A stretch of DNA of 64,000 bases from Sulfurimonas sp. (GTDB taxonomy: Bacteria > Campylobacterota > Campylobacteria > Campylobacterales > Sulfurimonadaceae), in the NCBI RefSeq assembly GCF_028714655.1, contig NZ_JAQTLY010000011.1, positions 1 to 64,000 on the forward strand, written 5' to 3'. Of this stretch, positions 44,270 through 55,464 are shown piece by piece (the first letter of the stretch is position 1; each line of letters begins with the position of its first letter). Under the pieces are notes generated by a model. It saw only the letters and a list, made by a program, of their open reading frames with translations, did no database searches and was not told the origin of the DNA. The position numbers and the translations under genes are program-made.

Positions 44270-44899
44270 ATGTACACTCATCAGACAGGGTCGTTTTATA
44301 CACTTTATCTGCAAAACGACTATTACGCTCAAAAAACACTGGAAAATAGAGCCGCCATCGATAAGAGTGGTGGTAATTGGGCATTGTCAGAACCTTTTGA
44401 TAAAGGTTTAGATGATTATCTTAGCAAGATAATTGAACTTATTCCTGAACTAAAAGAAGCAGAACAAAAAGGCATTGGAATTGGAGTCGAAATTTTACCA
44501 GAAAGTGCTTCTGCTGATTTAAAACAAGGCGTCTCTTTAGCGACTGATAAAATGATTAAGGATGGTACAGACCCTGATATTCTTAAATCAGTTTTGGGTT
44601 TTGTAAAAGGAGAATGGTCAGGAGATGTTGAAATGCATGATGGCTATGCTCTTAGTAAAAATGATACATTTTCTTATGATACGGCTGCATTAAAAAATGT
44701 CATGGAGAAATTCAAAGACGCATATGGAACAGATACAGCTCTAAGCGAAGCGATGGCTAAGTTTGCCGATTATCTCAACGAGATATGGGGGTTTTTGAAT
44801 AAAGATGCAGGAAATAACAATGCTGGAAGTATTTTTACATCTTTAGGGCAACTTTCTTCGGAAGAAAAAAAAGGGCAGTTTTTAAATACTTCTGCTTAG
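44270..44899 (+). CDS. Hypothetical acidic protein (209 aa) in the C39 cluster
   Basis: ATG 44270 has GGAGG seven bases upstream, the strongest ribosome-binding site in this block. The protein is acidic, mostly helical, and has no signal peptide from this start. It begins MYTHQTGSFYTLYLQNDYYA and ends SSEEKKGQFLNTSA. An in-frame TTG at 44225 would add a lipoprotein-like segment (ISILIIGGC), but the -2 residue of its lipobox is unusual. I recognise no family. Position suggests an immunity, chaperone or second secreted component; none is shown. Confidence 0.65.
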   Translation: MYTHQTGSFYTLYLQNDYYAQKTLENRAAIDKSGGNWALSEPFDKGLDDYLSKIIELIPELKEAEQKGIGIGVEILPESASADLKQGVSLATDKMIKDGTDPDILKSVLGFVKGEWSGDVEMHDGYALSKNDTFSYDTAALKNVMEKFKDAYGTDTALSEAMAKFADYLNEIWGFLNKDAGNNNAGSIFTSLGQLSSEEKKGQFLNTSA

Positions 44900-44939
44900 T
44901 TTGTGTCACGATATATTAATTAAAAAGAAATTCTATGTT

Positions 44940-45814
44940 ATGAAAAGAAAAATAATACAATAATTAAAAAATCTTTACTTTCGCTTTTAAGCTGCACAAG
45001 TTTTCTGTTTGCATCGGATCCGATAACATTGGATTCAATGTTCGCCAACCAACAAGGGCTAAGAAGTGTTACTACCTTTCAATCAATATCAAGCGGTAGT
45101 GCAAACTCATTTACAATATATCCTGATTTGATAGCTATAGATGAGGGGAAATATTATCAAGATGTAAAAATATTTTCTGTTACTCAGACTTTTTTGTATG
45201 ATTTTACTAAAAATTTTGATATATTAGTTTCACTAAATGGAAGCTACAAAAGAAATGAATTTTTTGATACTTTCAATGGATATGGTCATTAAGACTCTAG
45301 TAATTTTGATTCGCTATGGATAGGGGGAACTTATTCATTTGATGCGATTGATGACTTTAAGCCATATTTAACACTGCAAACCTCTATCTATCAAAAAGAG
45401 CATTATTTTGATAGTACTAAAAATGTATATGGGAATTCCTATTCCGCAAAACTAGCATTTCGAAATTATTCTGATCCCGTAATTTCAAATTTATCTATCG
45501 GAGCTATCTACAATGGATTTAAAAAAATTGGTGATTATAAAGTAGATAATGGTAGTGCATTTTCGGCAGGACTTGATTTTTCAATTATTTTAAGCCCTAA
45601 AATTGCTTTAGATATCGGAACGGAACAGCGTTATCAAACCGAAACGAAAATCAATGGAGTAGCTCATTCAAATGCCTCTATAATCTCGACATTAAACATT
45701 GGTGCAACATATTCAATAAATACTAGAAATTCTTTGGCTGTTTCAGGTACAATGGGCGGTTCATCCAAATCACCAGATTCCATTCTCTCCGCATCATTAT
45801 GGCACAAGTTCTGA
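44940..45814 (+). pseudogene. Broken outer-membrane beta-barrel gene of the C39 cluster
   Basis: From ATG 44940 the frame stops at once (TAA 44961), but one base out of phase a signal sequence (KKSLLSLLSCTSFLFA) and a long coding frame follow. It runs to 45290, is interrupted by a single TAA (45290-45292), and continues in the same phase to TGA 45812-45814. The product has alternating beta strands such as SIGAIYNGFKKIGDYK and ends SASLWHKF with a terminal Phe, as in outer-membrane barrels. One missing A near 44943-44947 and one G-to-T type change would explain both breaks. The last 16 bases overlap the C39 gene. Confidence 0.72.
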
Positions 45815-46368
45815 TATTACTGCTTCTTTTTACTACTGTAATATTACATGCAGATGAAAGTACAAATTTTAAAGTTTTGCCTTTCTCTGTATTAAAACTC
45901 AAAAAAACTGTGTTACAAAGATATGAAGAGTCATGCGGTGCCGCAGCTTTAGCAACAATTATGAATCTGTATGGACAACAAATAAACGAAAAACAGATAA
46001 TTGATAAAGCATCTACTTCCGATATGTTAAGTTTTGCTCAAATGGCAGAAATATCTAAAGATTTTGGCTTCAACTCATCAGGTTATAAAATTGATATAGA
46101 AATATTTGAATCACTTAAAGTTCCAGTAATAGCAAGAATTGATAATCGAGAAAACTATGCTCATTTTGTAGTAGTTATGAATCATAATGGAGATTTTGTG
46201 AGTATTTTTGATCCAAGTTTCGGTTATTATATCCAAAACAAAAAAGAATTTTTCAAATGGTGGAGTGAAGATACTTATGGATATATACTTGTTGTTATGC
46301 CTGAAAAAATTACTTCATTTCCAATTATTCCTTTGAATTTACCAAACCAGTTACTTTTTATACATTAA
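45799..46368 (+). CDS. Stand-alone periplasmic C39-family cysteine peptidase
   Basis: A 189-residue protein with a signal peptide (MAQVLILLLLFTTVILHA). The C39 catalytic set is complete: Gln40 (oxyanion), Cys46 in YEESCGAAALATIMNLYG, His122 in NYAHFVVVMN and Asp138 in IFDPSFG. C39 domains normally sit on ABC exporters and cut double-glycine leaders in the cytoplasm; here there is no ABC part, so cleavage should occur in the periplasm. FapD of the Pseudomonas Fap amyloid system has a comparable stand-alone C39 domain. The gene overlaps the broken barrel gene by 16 bases. Confidence 0.85.
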   Translation: MAQVLILLLLFTTVILHADESTNFKVLPFSVLKLKKTVLQRYEESCGAAALATIMNLYGQQINEKQIIDKASTSDMLSFAQMAEISKDFGFNSSGYKIDIEIFESLKVPVIARIDNRENYAHFVVVMNHNGDFVSIFDPSFGYYIQNKKEFFKWWSEDTYGYILVVMPEKITSFPIIPLNLPNQLLFIH

Positions 46369-46420
46369 AACTATAAAAGATAGATTTTTTTAACCATTAT
46401 TTTATGAAGACTTCTAAAAA

Positions 46421-46900
46421 TTATTGCAGTTTCAGTCTAACTCTTTGCGAGTGGGTTATCGCAACTGCAATCGCATCGGTTATATCTAGCGGTTTTATCT
46501 CTTTTTTTATATTTAAAAGTCTTTTTACCATAAACGCAACTTGCTCTTTCGTTGCTTTGCCGTTTCCCGTGAGTGCCTGTTTAACCTGAAGTGCAGTGTA
46601 CTCATTAAACTGTCCAAACTGCTGAAGAAGCATAAGCATTATCGCTCCGCGGAATTGGGCAAGTTTTATAGTTGTTTTTGGGTTATGCGCATAAAAAATA
46701 TCTTCGATTGCAACTTCATCTATCTTATGATTTTTAAATATACTCTCAAAAGCTTCAACCATTTGCGGGATTTGAAACTGCAGCTCTTCAGCCTTTATCT
46801 TTATAAGTCCTGCCTCAACTAAAGCTATTTTTCCCTTTTCCAAAGAGATAAGAGCATAACCCATTTTTCTGGTACCCGGGTCTATTCCTAAAATAATCAT
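46421..46900 (-). CDS. ruvC: Crossover junction endodeoxyribonuclease RuvC
   Basis: It resolves Holliday junctions with Ruv[19 protein letters not shown] (residues 2-18) holds the first catalytic Asp (residue 7), Glu in [14 protein letters not shown] the second, and [13 protein letters not shown] the C-terminal Asp pair. Length 159 residues. It diverges from dnaA, the usual neighbour in Campylobacterota, with oriC1 between them. Confidence 0.96.
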   Translation of the reverse strand: MIILGIDPGTRKMGYALISLEKGKIALVEAGLIKIKAEELQFQIPQMVEAFESIFKNHKIDEVAIEDIFYAHNPKTTIKLAQFRGAIMLMLLQQFGQFNEYTALQVKQALTGNGKATKEQVAFMVKRLLNIKKEIKPLDITDAIAVAITHSQRVRLKLQ

Positions 46901-47008
46901 TTAATACTTTCACATGTTATAGACGAGCTATTCACATAGTTTTAACTTAGTTTATGGGAATTATAGCTATTATTCACATAAATTTATAGAAGGCTCATTT
47001 GTGAATAC
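46901..47008. promoter_or_regulatory. oriC1: DnaA-box cluster between ruvC and dnaA
   Basis: DnaA-box-like 9-mers are at 46906-46914 (ACTTTCACA), 46928-46936 (CTATTCACA), 46970-46978 (TTATTCACA, a full consensus match) and 47000-47008 (TGTGAATAC, reverse orientation, covering the dnaA GTG start). The ruvC-dnaA interval is where oriC1 lies in related genomes. Confidence 0.7.
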
Positions 47009-48308
47009 GGGAGAAAAAATTTTACTTCTGCTAAAAGAAGAGATACCTGAAATAGAGTACAATAGATATATAAAACACCTAATCTATGATACAAAATTAT
47101 CTACTAATGATACTGCTATATTTTATGCGCCGAATAATTTAGTCTTAAATTGGATAAAAAACAGATACGGCGCAAAAATAAGACACCTTTTTGAAGTACA
47201 CGAATCTTTAATAGTAAATGTAAAAATTGTATTAAAAAATCAAATTGAAGATAAAAAAGTGGAGATAAAAAAAGAGCAAAAACCACAGCAGCACTCACTT
47301 TTAAATCCATCTCACACATTTGAAAATTTTATGGTCGGCGGCTCAAATCAGTTTGCATACGCAACGATGAAAAGTGTAAGCGAAAAACCCGGTGAACTTT
47401 ATAATCCTGTTTTTATTTACGGAGGAGTAGGTCTTGGAAAAACCCACCTTATGCAAGCGGCAGGCAATGTTTTACAAAATCAGGGAAAAATTGTCATTTA
47501 CACCACGGTTGAACAGTTTTTAAATGATTTTATCCGTCATGTTAGAAATAAAACAATGGAGAGATTTCAAGAAAAATATCGTAAATGCGATGTTCTTTTG
47601 ATAGATGATATCCAGTTTTTAAGCAACAAAGAGGGAATTCAGGAGGAATTTTTTCATACTTTTGAAGCATTAAAAGGTATCGGAAAACAAATTATCTTAA
47701 CAGCCGACAAGCACCCAAAAAAGATAGCCGGTCTTGAAAAGCGACTTCAAAGCCGCTTTGAACACGGACTTGTAGCCGATATTCAACCGCCTGAACTTGA
47801 GACTAAAATAGCAATTATTGAAAATAAATGTAAGATAAATAAAGTCACGCTTACAAAAGATATCATCCACTATATTGCAACCGTTATAGAGAGCAATGTT
47901 CGCGAAATAGAAGGAATCCTATCTAAACTACATGCATATTCACAACTTATGCATGTTGATATTGACTTGCAGTTTACAAAAAATGTATTAAAAGATCAGC
48001 TTCAAGAAAACCGCGCTAATCTTACTCTTGACATCATTACACAAAATGTCGCAAAAGATTTAAATATCAAACCCAGTGAAATTCGTTCAAAAGGCAGAAG
48101 TAAAAACTTGGTTTATGCCAGAAGAATAGCAATTTACCTTTGTCGTGAACTGACACAAAATACTATGCCGCAGCTCGCTCAATATTTTGGAATGCAAGAT
48201 CATACGGCAATAAGCCATACACTCAAAAAAATAAACGAACTTATACAAAATGATGAAGATTTCAAAGTTAAAATAGAAGAGTTGACAAATAGAATCACAT
48301 CTTCTTAA
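47001..48308 (+). CDS. dnaA: Chromosomal replication initiator DnaA
   Basis: A 435-residue AAA+ initiator. The N-terminal DnaB-contact domain is about 1-75, the linker is rich in Lys/Glu/Gln, Walker A is YGGVGLGKTHLMQAAGN (about residues 138-154), Walker B VLLIDDIQFL, and the C-terminal helix-turn-helix signature is FGMQDHTAISHTLKKI. The start is GTG (47001), which overlaps a DnaA box and so may be autoregulated. Two gaps with DnaA boxes flank it. Confidence 0.98.
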   Translation: MNTGEKILLLLKEEIPEIEYNRYIKHLIYDTKLSTNDTAIFYAPNNLVLNWIKNRYGAKIRHLFEVHESLIVNVKIVLKNQIEDKKVEIKKEQKPQQHSLLNPSHTFENFMVGGSNQFAYATMKSVSEKPGELYNPVFIYGGVGLGKTHLMQAAGNVLQNQGKIVIYTTVEQFLNDFIRHVRNKTMERFQEKYRKCDVLLIDDIQFLSNKEGIQEEFFHTFEALKGIGKQIILTADKHPKKIAGLEKRLQSRFEHGLVADIQPPELETKIAIIENKCKINKVTLTKDIIHYIATVIESNVREIEGILSKLHAYSQLMHVDIDLQFTKNVLKDQLQENRANLTLDIITQNVAKDLNIKPSEIRSKGRSKNLVYARRIAIYLCRELTQNTMPQLAQYFGMQDHTAISHTLKKINELIQNDEDFKVKIEELTNRITSS

Positions 48309-48570
48309 CTGATATAAACACTAAAGCTACAAAAAACAAGTTTCTCGAGAACTATAAAGTATCATTACGCCTTTTTTCGTAAAAGTGCGTAATGTCAGTT
48401 CTTAAAAAATAAAAAAAAAGATATAATTTCCAAAGTGAATAAATGTGAATGAAATTTTAAAGATTCATCACATTTACAAATACCTAAAATAGGGATGAAA
48501 AGGCGATATTCACATTATCACTTTCACCTACTACTAATACTATAATTTTATATAATAAATAGGAATTCTG
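48309..48570. promoter_or_regulatory. oriC2: DnaA boxes, triplet run and AT-rich unwinding region
   Basis: TGTGAATGA at 48444-48452 equals the reverse of TCATTCACA, the Helicobacter DnaA box; ATATTCACA is at 48506-48514 and TTTCACC at 48522-48528. A run of CTA-type triplets (CTACTACTAATACTA, 48528-48542) follows directly, as in DnaA-trio elements, then TATAATTTTATATAATAAAT before dnaN. A hairpin of CATTACGC and GCGTAATG (48363-48394) lies after dnaA. Confidence 0.7.
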
Positions 48571-49638
48571 ATGAAGATAACGATACAAAAATCTGTCATT
48601 GAAAATATACTAATTCACGCTCAGCCGTTTTTAGAAAAAAAAGATACTTCACAAATAACTTCCCATATCTTAATCGATGTTTCAGATTCAAAATTAACCG
48701 TAAAAGCAACCGATTATGAAATAGGTTTGCAAATATATACGGACAATATAAATATTATTGAAGCAGGAACAGTTACGGCAAACGGTAAAAAATTATTAGA
48801 TATTATTAGAATTTTAAAAGACGGCAACATTAACTTAGAAACTAAAAATGATACGCTCTATATCTCACAATCAAATTCAAATTTTAAACTGCCGACATTT
48901 TCTTACAAAGAATTCCCTATATTTCCAACTTATGAAGGAAAACCTCAAATTTCAATCAACTCACATCTGCTTATCGAATCACTTAAAAAAGTAACCCCGT
49001 CAATTGACAGCAACAATCCTAAATTTGAACTAAACGGTGCTTTAATCGATATAAAAAGCAGCGGTATAAACTTTGCTTCAACAGATACAAGAAGATTGGC
49101 AGTCGTTAATATAGAAAATCAAAACAACAGCGAACTCTCTATCATCATTCCAAAAAAAGCGATTATTGAAATTCAAAAACTGTTTTTTGATAATATTGAG
49201 CTTTACTATGATGAAACAAGTTTGATTATTCACTCAAATCAATATACTTTTTTTACAAAACTTATAAATGGAAAATTTCCTGAATATTCAAGGATAATTC
49301 CAAAAGAAGTATCAAAAACTTTAACGCTGCCAAAAGCCGAAATGATAGAGTCACTTAAACAAATTACGACTATTTCTACTGATGTAAAAATTACTTTTTT
49401 AAATAACTCCATCGTTTTTGAGTCATTAAGTGACGATAATATCGAAGCTAAAACAGAAATGAATTATGAAACAGGCTTTTCATCTCCGTTTGTTATTGCG
49501 ATCAATACCAGATATCTTTTAGATTTTCTAAACAGTATAAATAATTCAGAATTTAGTATCGGTTTAAATGAAAGTAATTTACCGTTTGTTTTAAGTGAAA
49601 ATAATTTTAAAACAGTAGTAATGCCGATAGTTATATAA
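48571..49638 (+). CDS. dnaN: DNA polymerase III sliding clamp (beta subunit)
   Basis: A ring-forming processivity factor, 355 residues with three repeated clamp folds. Recognisable parts are MKITIQKSVIENIL at the start, ATDYEIGLQIYT (LxxTDxE-type motif), FASTDTRRLAVVNIE and the C-terminal VVMPIVI. It follows oriC2, and the ribosome-binding site AGGAATT precedes its ATG. A repeat-rich gap separates it from gyrB. Confidence 0.97.
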   Translation: MKITIQKSVIENILIHAQPFLEKKDTSQITSHILIDVSDSKLTVKATDYEIGLQIYTDNINIIEAGTVTANGKKLLDIIRILKDGNINLETKNDTLYISQSNSNFKLPTFSYKEFPIFPTYEGKPQISINSHLLIESLKKVTPSIDSNNPKFELNGALIDIKSSGINFASTDTRRLAVVNIENQNNSELSIIIPKKAIIEIQKLFFDNIELYYDETSLIIHSNQYTFFTKLINGKFPEYSRIIPKEVSKTLTLPKAEMIESLKQITTISTDVKITFLNNSIVFESLSDDNIEAKTEMNYETGFSSPFVIAINTRYLLDFLNSINNSEFSIGLNESNLPFVLSENNFKTVVMPIVI

Positions 49639-49647
49639 ATTTTAATA

Positions 49648-49783
49648 GAAACCTCTGATTAAATCATAAACTAGATTCCAAGTCAAGCTTGGAATGACGA
49701 ACTACCCGTCACCATGAACTTGTACCGCAAGGGTATTTCCTTTGGTCATTCAGGGTCTAATTCAATAATTGTTCATAGGTTTC
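49648..49783. repeat. Dispersed repeat, type A core with different ends (copy 3)
   Basis: The core ACTAGATTCCAAGTCAAGC, TTGGAATGACGA and the block AACTTGTACCGCAAGGGTAT match the 16.9-kb copy. The outer short inverted repeat is GAAACCT and AGGTTTC, unlike the AGACTTCTT ends of the other copies. Confidence 0.65.
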
Positions 49784-49795
49784 AATTAAAAAAAA

Positions 49796-49838
49796 TTTAG
49801 ATTGCCTTGTCATTGCGAACAAAGCGAAGCAATCTAAA
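49796..49838. repeat. Dispersed repeat, type B core (copy 2)
   Basis: An inverted pair TTTAGATTGC and GCAATCTAAA around CTTGTCATTGCGAACAAAG. It shares the CATTGCGAA and GAAGCAATCT parts with the 27.8-kb copy. Together with the preceding element it fills most of the 306-base dnaN-gyrB gap; the rest (49839-49944) holds the gyrB leader with TAAAAT at 49894-49899 as a possible -10. Confidence 0.65.
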
Positions 49839-49944
49839 AAATCCTCAATCCTCTATTTTTAGCCTATAAAACTTCCTTTTAGAATAAATTAGATAAAATA
49901 GCTCTAATTATGTCAAATATGTTAAACGAAATATGGAGTATTAA

Positions 49945-52257
<2,313 letters not shown>

Positions 52258-52281
52258 CATCAAAACGCTATAAAAATTCAG

Positions 52282-53679
52282 ATGTTACTTCCGCAAACTA
52301 AAGAAAGAGAGTACCGTTTTAAGTTAGCGCTTAGAATGGGTCTTCCTATTTTTGCTCTCGTTTTTGCTTTTATTTCTCATACATTTATTTCAAGTAAAGA
52401 GAGCCTAAGCACCTCTTTTTATATTGAATCCGTATTAATTCTGTTTTTCAGTATATATTTTATTTTTTATCTAATATATAAAGGCTTTGATACAAAGATA
52501 ACCGATACCGTATCAAAAGCTTTTACCAGAGAGTATATATATGAACACTTAAAAAAAGAGTTAAAGAACTATAATGAGTACACACTTTTACTTATCAGTA
52601 TAAATAATTTATATGAGATAAACAGTCGTTATGGCATAAAAAACGGTGATAAAGTTCTTTTTGAAACACTTAAATGGATAGGCAAATATCTCAAATCAAA
52701 GGATATTATCAATTTTCCTATCGGACGCATAAAAGGCGGTGATTTTATAATAGGTCTTAAAGGAAATAAGAGTCAATATAAAACTGTTATGGAACTTATG
52801 TCTCTTAAAAGCGAAGAGTTTAAAGTAGACGATATTGAAGTGCAGATTTCGATTGCTTTAAACGATATTACTCTCTCAAACAATCTTGATTATTTAATTG
52901 AAAATCTTTTTGAACTACAAAATAAAAATTCTAAATCTATTGTTACCGATATAAATGATGAAATAAATCCTAGTGATTTAGAATCTTATGTAATTAATGC
53001 TATTAAAAAAAGAGATTTAATAATTTTTACACAAAATATTTTTGAAAAAGAGTCTAGTGTATTTAAAGAGTGCTTTATTAAATTAAAAACCGAAAATAGT
53101 AAGGTATTACATCCAAAAAGCTATATAAAAGTTTTAAACAAACTTAGACTTATGGCTGATTATGATTTAATAGTTTTAGAAAAAGTTATAGAGATGTGCA
53201 AAAAATCGGATAATGGGAGATTTGCCGTCTCTATATCGCCTACTTCTATTAGAAATCCGATTGTACTGGCTAAAATAAAAGATCTCTTTTATAAAAACAA
53301 GTGTTCGGAAAATAGAATCATATTATTATTAAATGAGAGTGAATATTATCCGAGAATAGAAAAATTTAATGCTATATTGCAGCAGCTAAAAGATTTGGGA
53401 GTTATGATAGCGATTGACAGACTTGGCTCTTTACATACAAGTTTTTTATATTTAAGAGACCTAAATATCGATATAGTTAGATTTGACTTTTTTTATACGA
53501 AAGATATAAACGAGAAGGCACACAAAAATATCCTTAGCGGTTTTAATGTTATGGCTCATGAAAATGGAATTAAAACTTGGATTAAGATGATTGAAAATGA
53601 GGATGTTAAAAGTTTGGCAAAAGAGTTGGGAATTGATTATTTACAGGGTAAGTATTTGGCACCATTAGAAAAAATTTAA
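52282..53679 (+). CDS. Membrane protein with degenerate GGDEF and EAL domains
   Basis: A 465-residue protein with two N-terminal membrane helices (about 17-37 and 47-67), then a GGDEF-like domain where the active motif is reduced to KGGDFIIGL (about residues 156-164, missing the Glu), and an EAL-like domain (about 240-460) in which the EAL motif is replaced (ESSVFKECFIKL). Later parts such as MIAIDRLGSLHTSFLYLRDLNID resemble EAL-domain strands, but key acidic residues are altered. It is therefore unlikely to make or degrade cyclic-di-GMP and may act as a binding or scaffold protein. Confidence 0.78.
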   Translation: MLLPQTKEREYRFKLALRMGLPIFALVFAFISHTFISSKESLSTSFYIESVLILFFSIYFIFYLIYKGFDTKITDTVSKAFTREYIYEHLKKELKNYNEYTLLLISINNLYEINSRYGIKNGDKVLFETLKWIGKYLKSKDIINFPIGRIKGGDFIIGLKGNKSQYKTVMELMSLKSEEFKVDDIEVQISIALNDITLSNNLDYLIENLFELQNKNSKSIVTDINDEINPSDLESYVINAIKKRDLIIFTQNIFEKESSVFKECFIKLKTENSKVLHPKSYIKVLNKLRLMADYDLIVLEKVIEMCKKSDNGRFAVSISPTSIRNPIVLAKIKDLFYKNKCSENRIILLLNESEYYPRIEKFNAILQQLKDLGVMIAIDRLGSLHTSFLYLRDLNIDIVRFDFFYTKDINEKAHKNILSGFNVMAHENGIKTWIKMIENEDVKSLAKELGIDYLQGKYLAPLEKI

Positions 53680-53688
53680 GGAGTTATG

Positions 53689-54066
53689 ATGAAATACGGT
53701 GAAAAAATTGTTAATGAGTTTGATGTAGAAAAAGATTTGGAAATTTGGCCAAACGAACATAAAAGAAACTATCTTATAAAGATGACTCTTCCTGAGTTCT
53801 CTTGTCTTTGTCCAAGAAGCGGTTATCCAGACTATGCAACAATATATCTTGAATATACGCCCGATGAATGGGTAGTTGAGCTAAAAGCTATAAAACTATA
53901 CATAAACTCTTTTAGAGACAGACATATATCGCACGAAAACAGTGCAAATGAGATTTACGAAGTTTTAGAGAGAAAATTAAAACCAAAATATATGAAAATC
54001 GTGGCAGATTATAACCCAAGAGGAAATGTTCATACCGTTATAGAGATTGACAGTTCAAAGCTTTAA
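53689..54066 (+). CDS. queF: NADPH-dependent 7-cyano-7-deazaguanine reductase
   Basis: It reduces preQ0 to preQ1 in queuosine synthesis. The catalytic Cys is in LPEFSCLCPRSGYPD (about residues 34-48), ELKAIKLYINSFRDRHISHE is the substrate-binding Glu/His region. At 125 residues it is the short, unimodular QueF type. ATG 53689 is chosen because AAGGAG ends five bases upstream; the ATG at 53686 is too close. Its 3' end overlaps the convergent nucleotidyltransferase gene by 29 bases. Confidence 0.95.
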   Translation: MKYGEKIVNEFDVEKDLEIWPNEHKRNYLIKMTLPEFSCLCPRSGYPDYATIYLEYTPDEWVVELKAIKLYINSFRDRHISHENSANEIYEVLERKLKPKYMKIVADYNPRGNVHTVIEIDSSKL

Positions 54067-55288
54067 TATGCTCTTTTAACCAAAGCAAAGCCTCGCCATG
54101 ATTTTTAAATTTGCCGTGCATTTGAGCTTCATAGGCATCATCTAAAATTTGAGAAAATTTTGGTGAGGGTTTAAGACCAAGTTCTAAAATATCCCTGCCC
54201 ATTAAAAGAGGGGGAAGCTTCCCTTTTAATACATTTAACTCTTTGGCTCTTTTATAAATTTCTTCGCCGACTTTATAGGTGTTTGAACTGTTTTTTGCAA
54301 AATAGATTGAATTGCTTAAAATCAAAAGCTCGTCTATGTTTACTTTTGCGGCAAGTTTGTAAAGCAGATAATCATCTGCATCGTTATATATCTTATCTAT
54401 TTCGTTATTTGCCTGAATTAGATTAATAACTCTCTTTAATAACTCTTTTTCGTCTGTTAGTTTTAATATAAAATTTTCTGTTTGCGTTAGCTCAAAGTTA
54501 TAGCAAAGTCCCGCTAACATTAAAACCAGATTTGTTTGATTGTTAGTCGTCAGCCGTTTTACCGTCTCGTCAATTACGGATATATTGTCCGTATATATAT
54601 CGGTGCCGAACTCTTTTAAAAGCTTAAATCCATATGATGGTTTTTGTGATTTTAAAAGAAGTTTTTTTATCTCTTCAAATACTCTCTCTTTTGGCAGTTC
54701 ATCTAACAAATTTTTAGAAACCATATCTTTACAAGTAAAAAATAAATTATCTTCTATCTTCAGGTTAAATCTGGCACAAAATTGTGCGGCTCTTAAAACC
54801 CTTAAAGGGTCTTCTATAAAGCTTTTCAAATTTACGGCTCTTAATATTTTATCTCTTAAATCGTCTATGCCGCAAAAAGGATCTAATACTGTTCTTTCCG
54901 TTACATCATAGCCGATAGCATTGATTGTAAAATCTCTTCTTGATGCTGCAGTTTTAAAGTCAAGATTTGAGTCTACCTTTACATCAAATCCGCGATGTCC
55001 GGATTCGATTTTATTGTCTATTCTGGGTAAAGAGAAATCTAAATCATAATCTTCAAATTTCAGTTTACAAACCCCGAAACTTTTCCCTACTATATTGACA
55101 TTGCCGAACTCTTTTAGTATCTCTTCCAATTTTTTAAAAGATATATCTCCGTATACCTCAATATCTATATCTTTTGACTCTATCTTCAGCAGAGAGTCTC
55201 TAACAAATCCGCCTACGATTATAGGTTTAATGCCGTAATTTTTTAGTTTGTCAAATATAATATTTAATTTACTAGGATAATTAATCAT
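54038..55288 (-). CDS. CCA tRNA nucleotidyltransferase / poly(A) polymerase family
   Basis: A 416-residue class II nucleotidyltransferase. IIVGGFVRDSLLKIESKDIDIEVYG (about residues 19-43) carries GGxVRD and the catalytic DxD; AASRRDFTINAIGYD and FCGIDDLRDKILRAV complete the head domain, and the C-terminal half is helical. The most likely job is adding CCA to tRNA 3' ends; some members are A-adding only or poly(A) polymerases, and these cannot be separated here. Confidence 0.9.
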   Translation of the reverse strand: MINYPSKLNIIFDKLKNYGIKPIIVGGFVRDSLLKIESKDIDIEVYGDISFKKLEEILKEFGNVNIVGKSFGVCKLKFEDYDLDFSLPRIDNKIESGHRGFDVKVDSNLDFKTAASRRDFTINAIGYDVTERTVLDPFCGIDDLRDKILRAVNLKSFIEDPLRVLRAAQFCARFNLKIEDNLFFTCKDMVSKNLLDELPKERVFEEIKKLLLKSQKPSYGFKLLKEFGTDIYTDNISVIDETVKRLTTNNQTNLVLMLAGLCYNFELTQTENFILKLTDEKELLKRVINLIQANNEIDKIYNDADDYLLYKLAAKVNIDELLILSNSIYFAKNSSNTYKVGEEIYKRAKELNVLKGKLPPLLMGRDILELGLKPSPKFSQILDDAYEAQMHGKFKNHGEALLWLKEHIKALNCQSL

Positions 55289-55402
55289 ATTTAATCCTCA
55301 AAATCTATGGCATTTTGTGTATATTTGCTTCAATGCTTTACTTATTTTGTGTTCTATGTATATTATATCACTACTTTTACGCAGATATAACATTTATTTG
55401 GG

Positions 55403-55408
55403 TATAAT
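55403..55408 (+). promoter_or_regulatory. -10 element of typA
   Basis: GGGTATAATCGCG lies 57 bases before the typA GTG in the gap after the divergent nucleotidyltransferase gene. Confidence 0.55.
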
Positions 55409-55464
55409 CGCGAAAATTTTATCTTGGTTTCATTATTTTTTAAGGAACCAAAGAAGGAAGCCTT

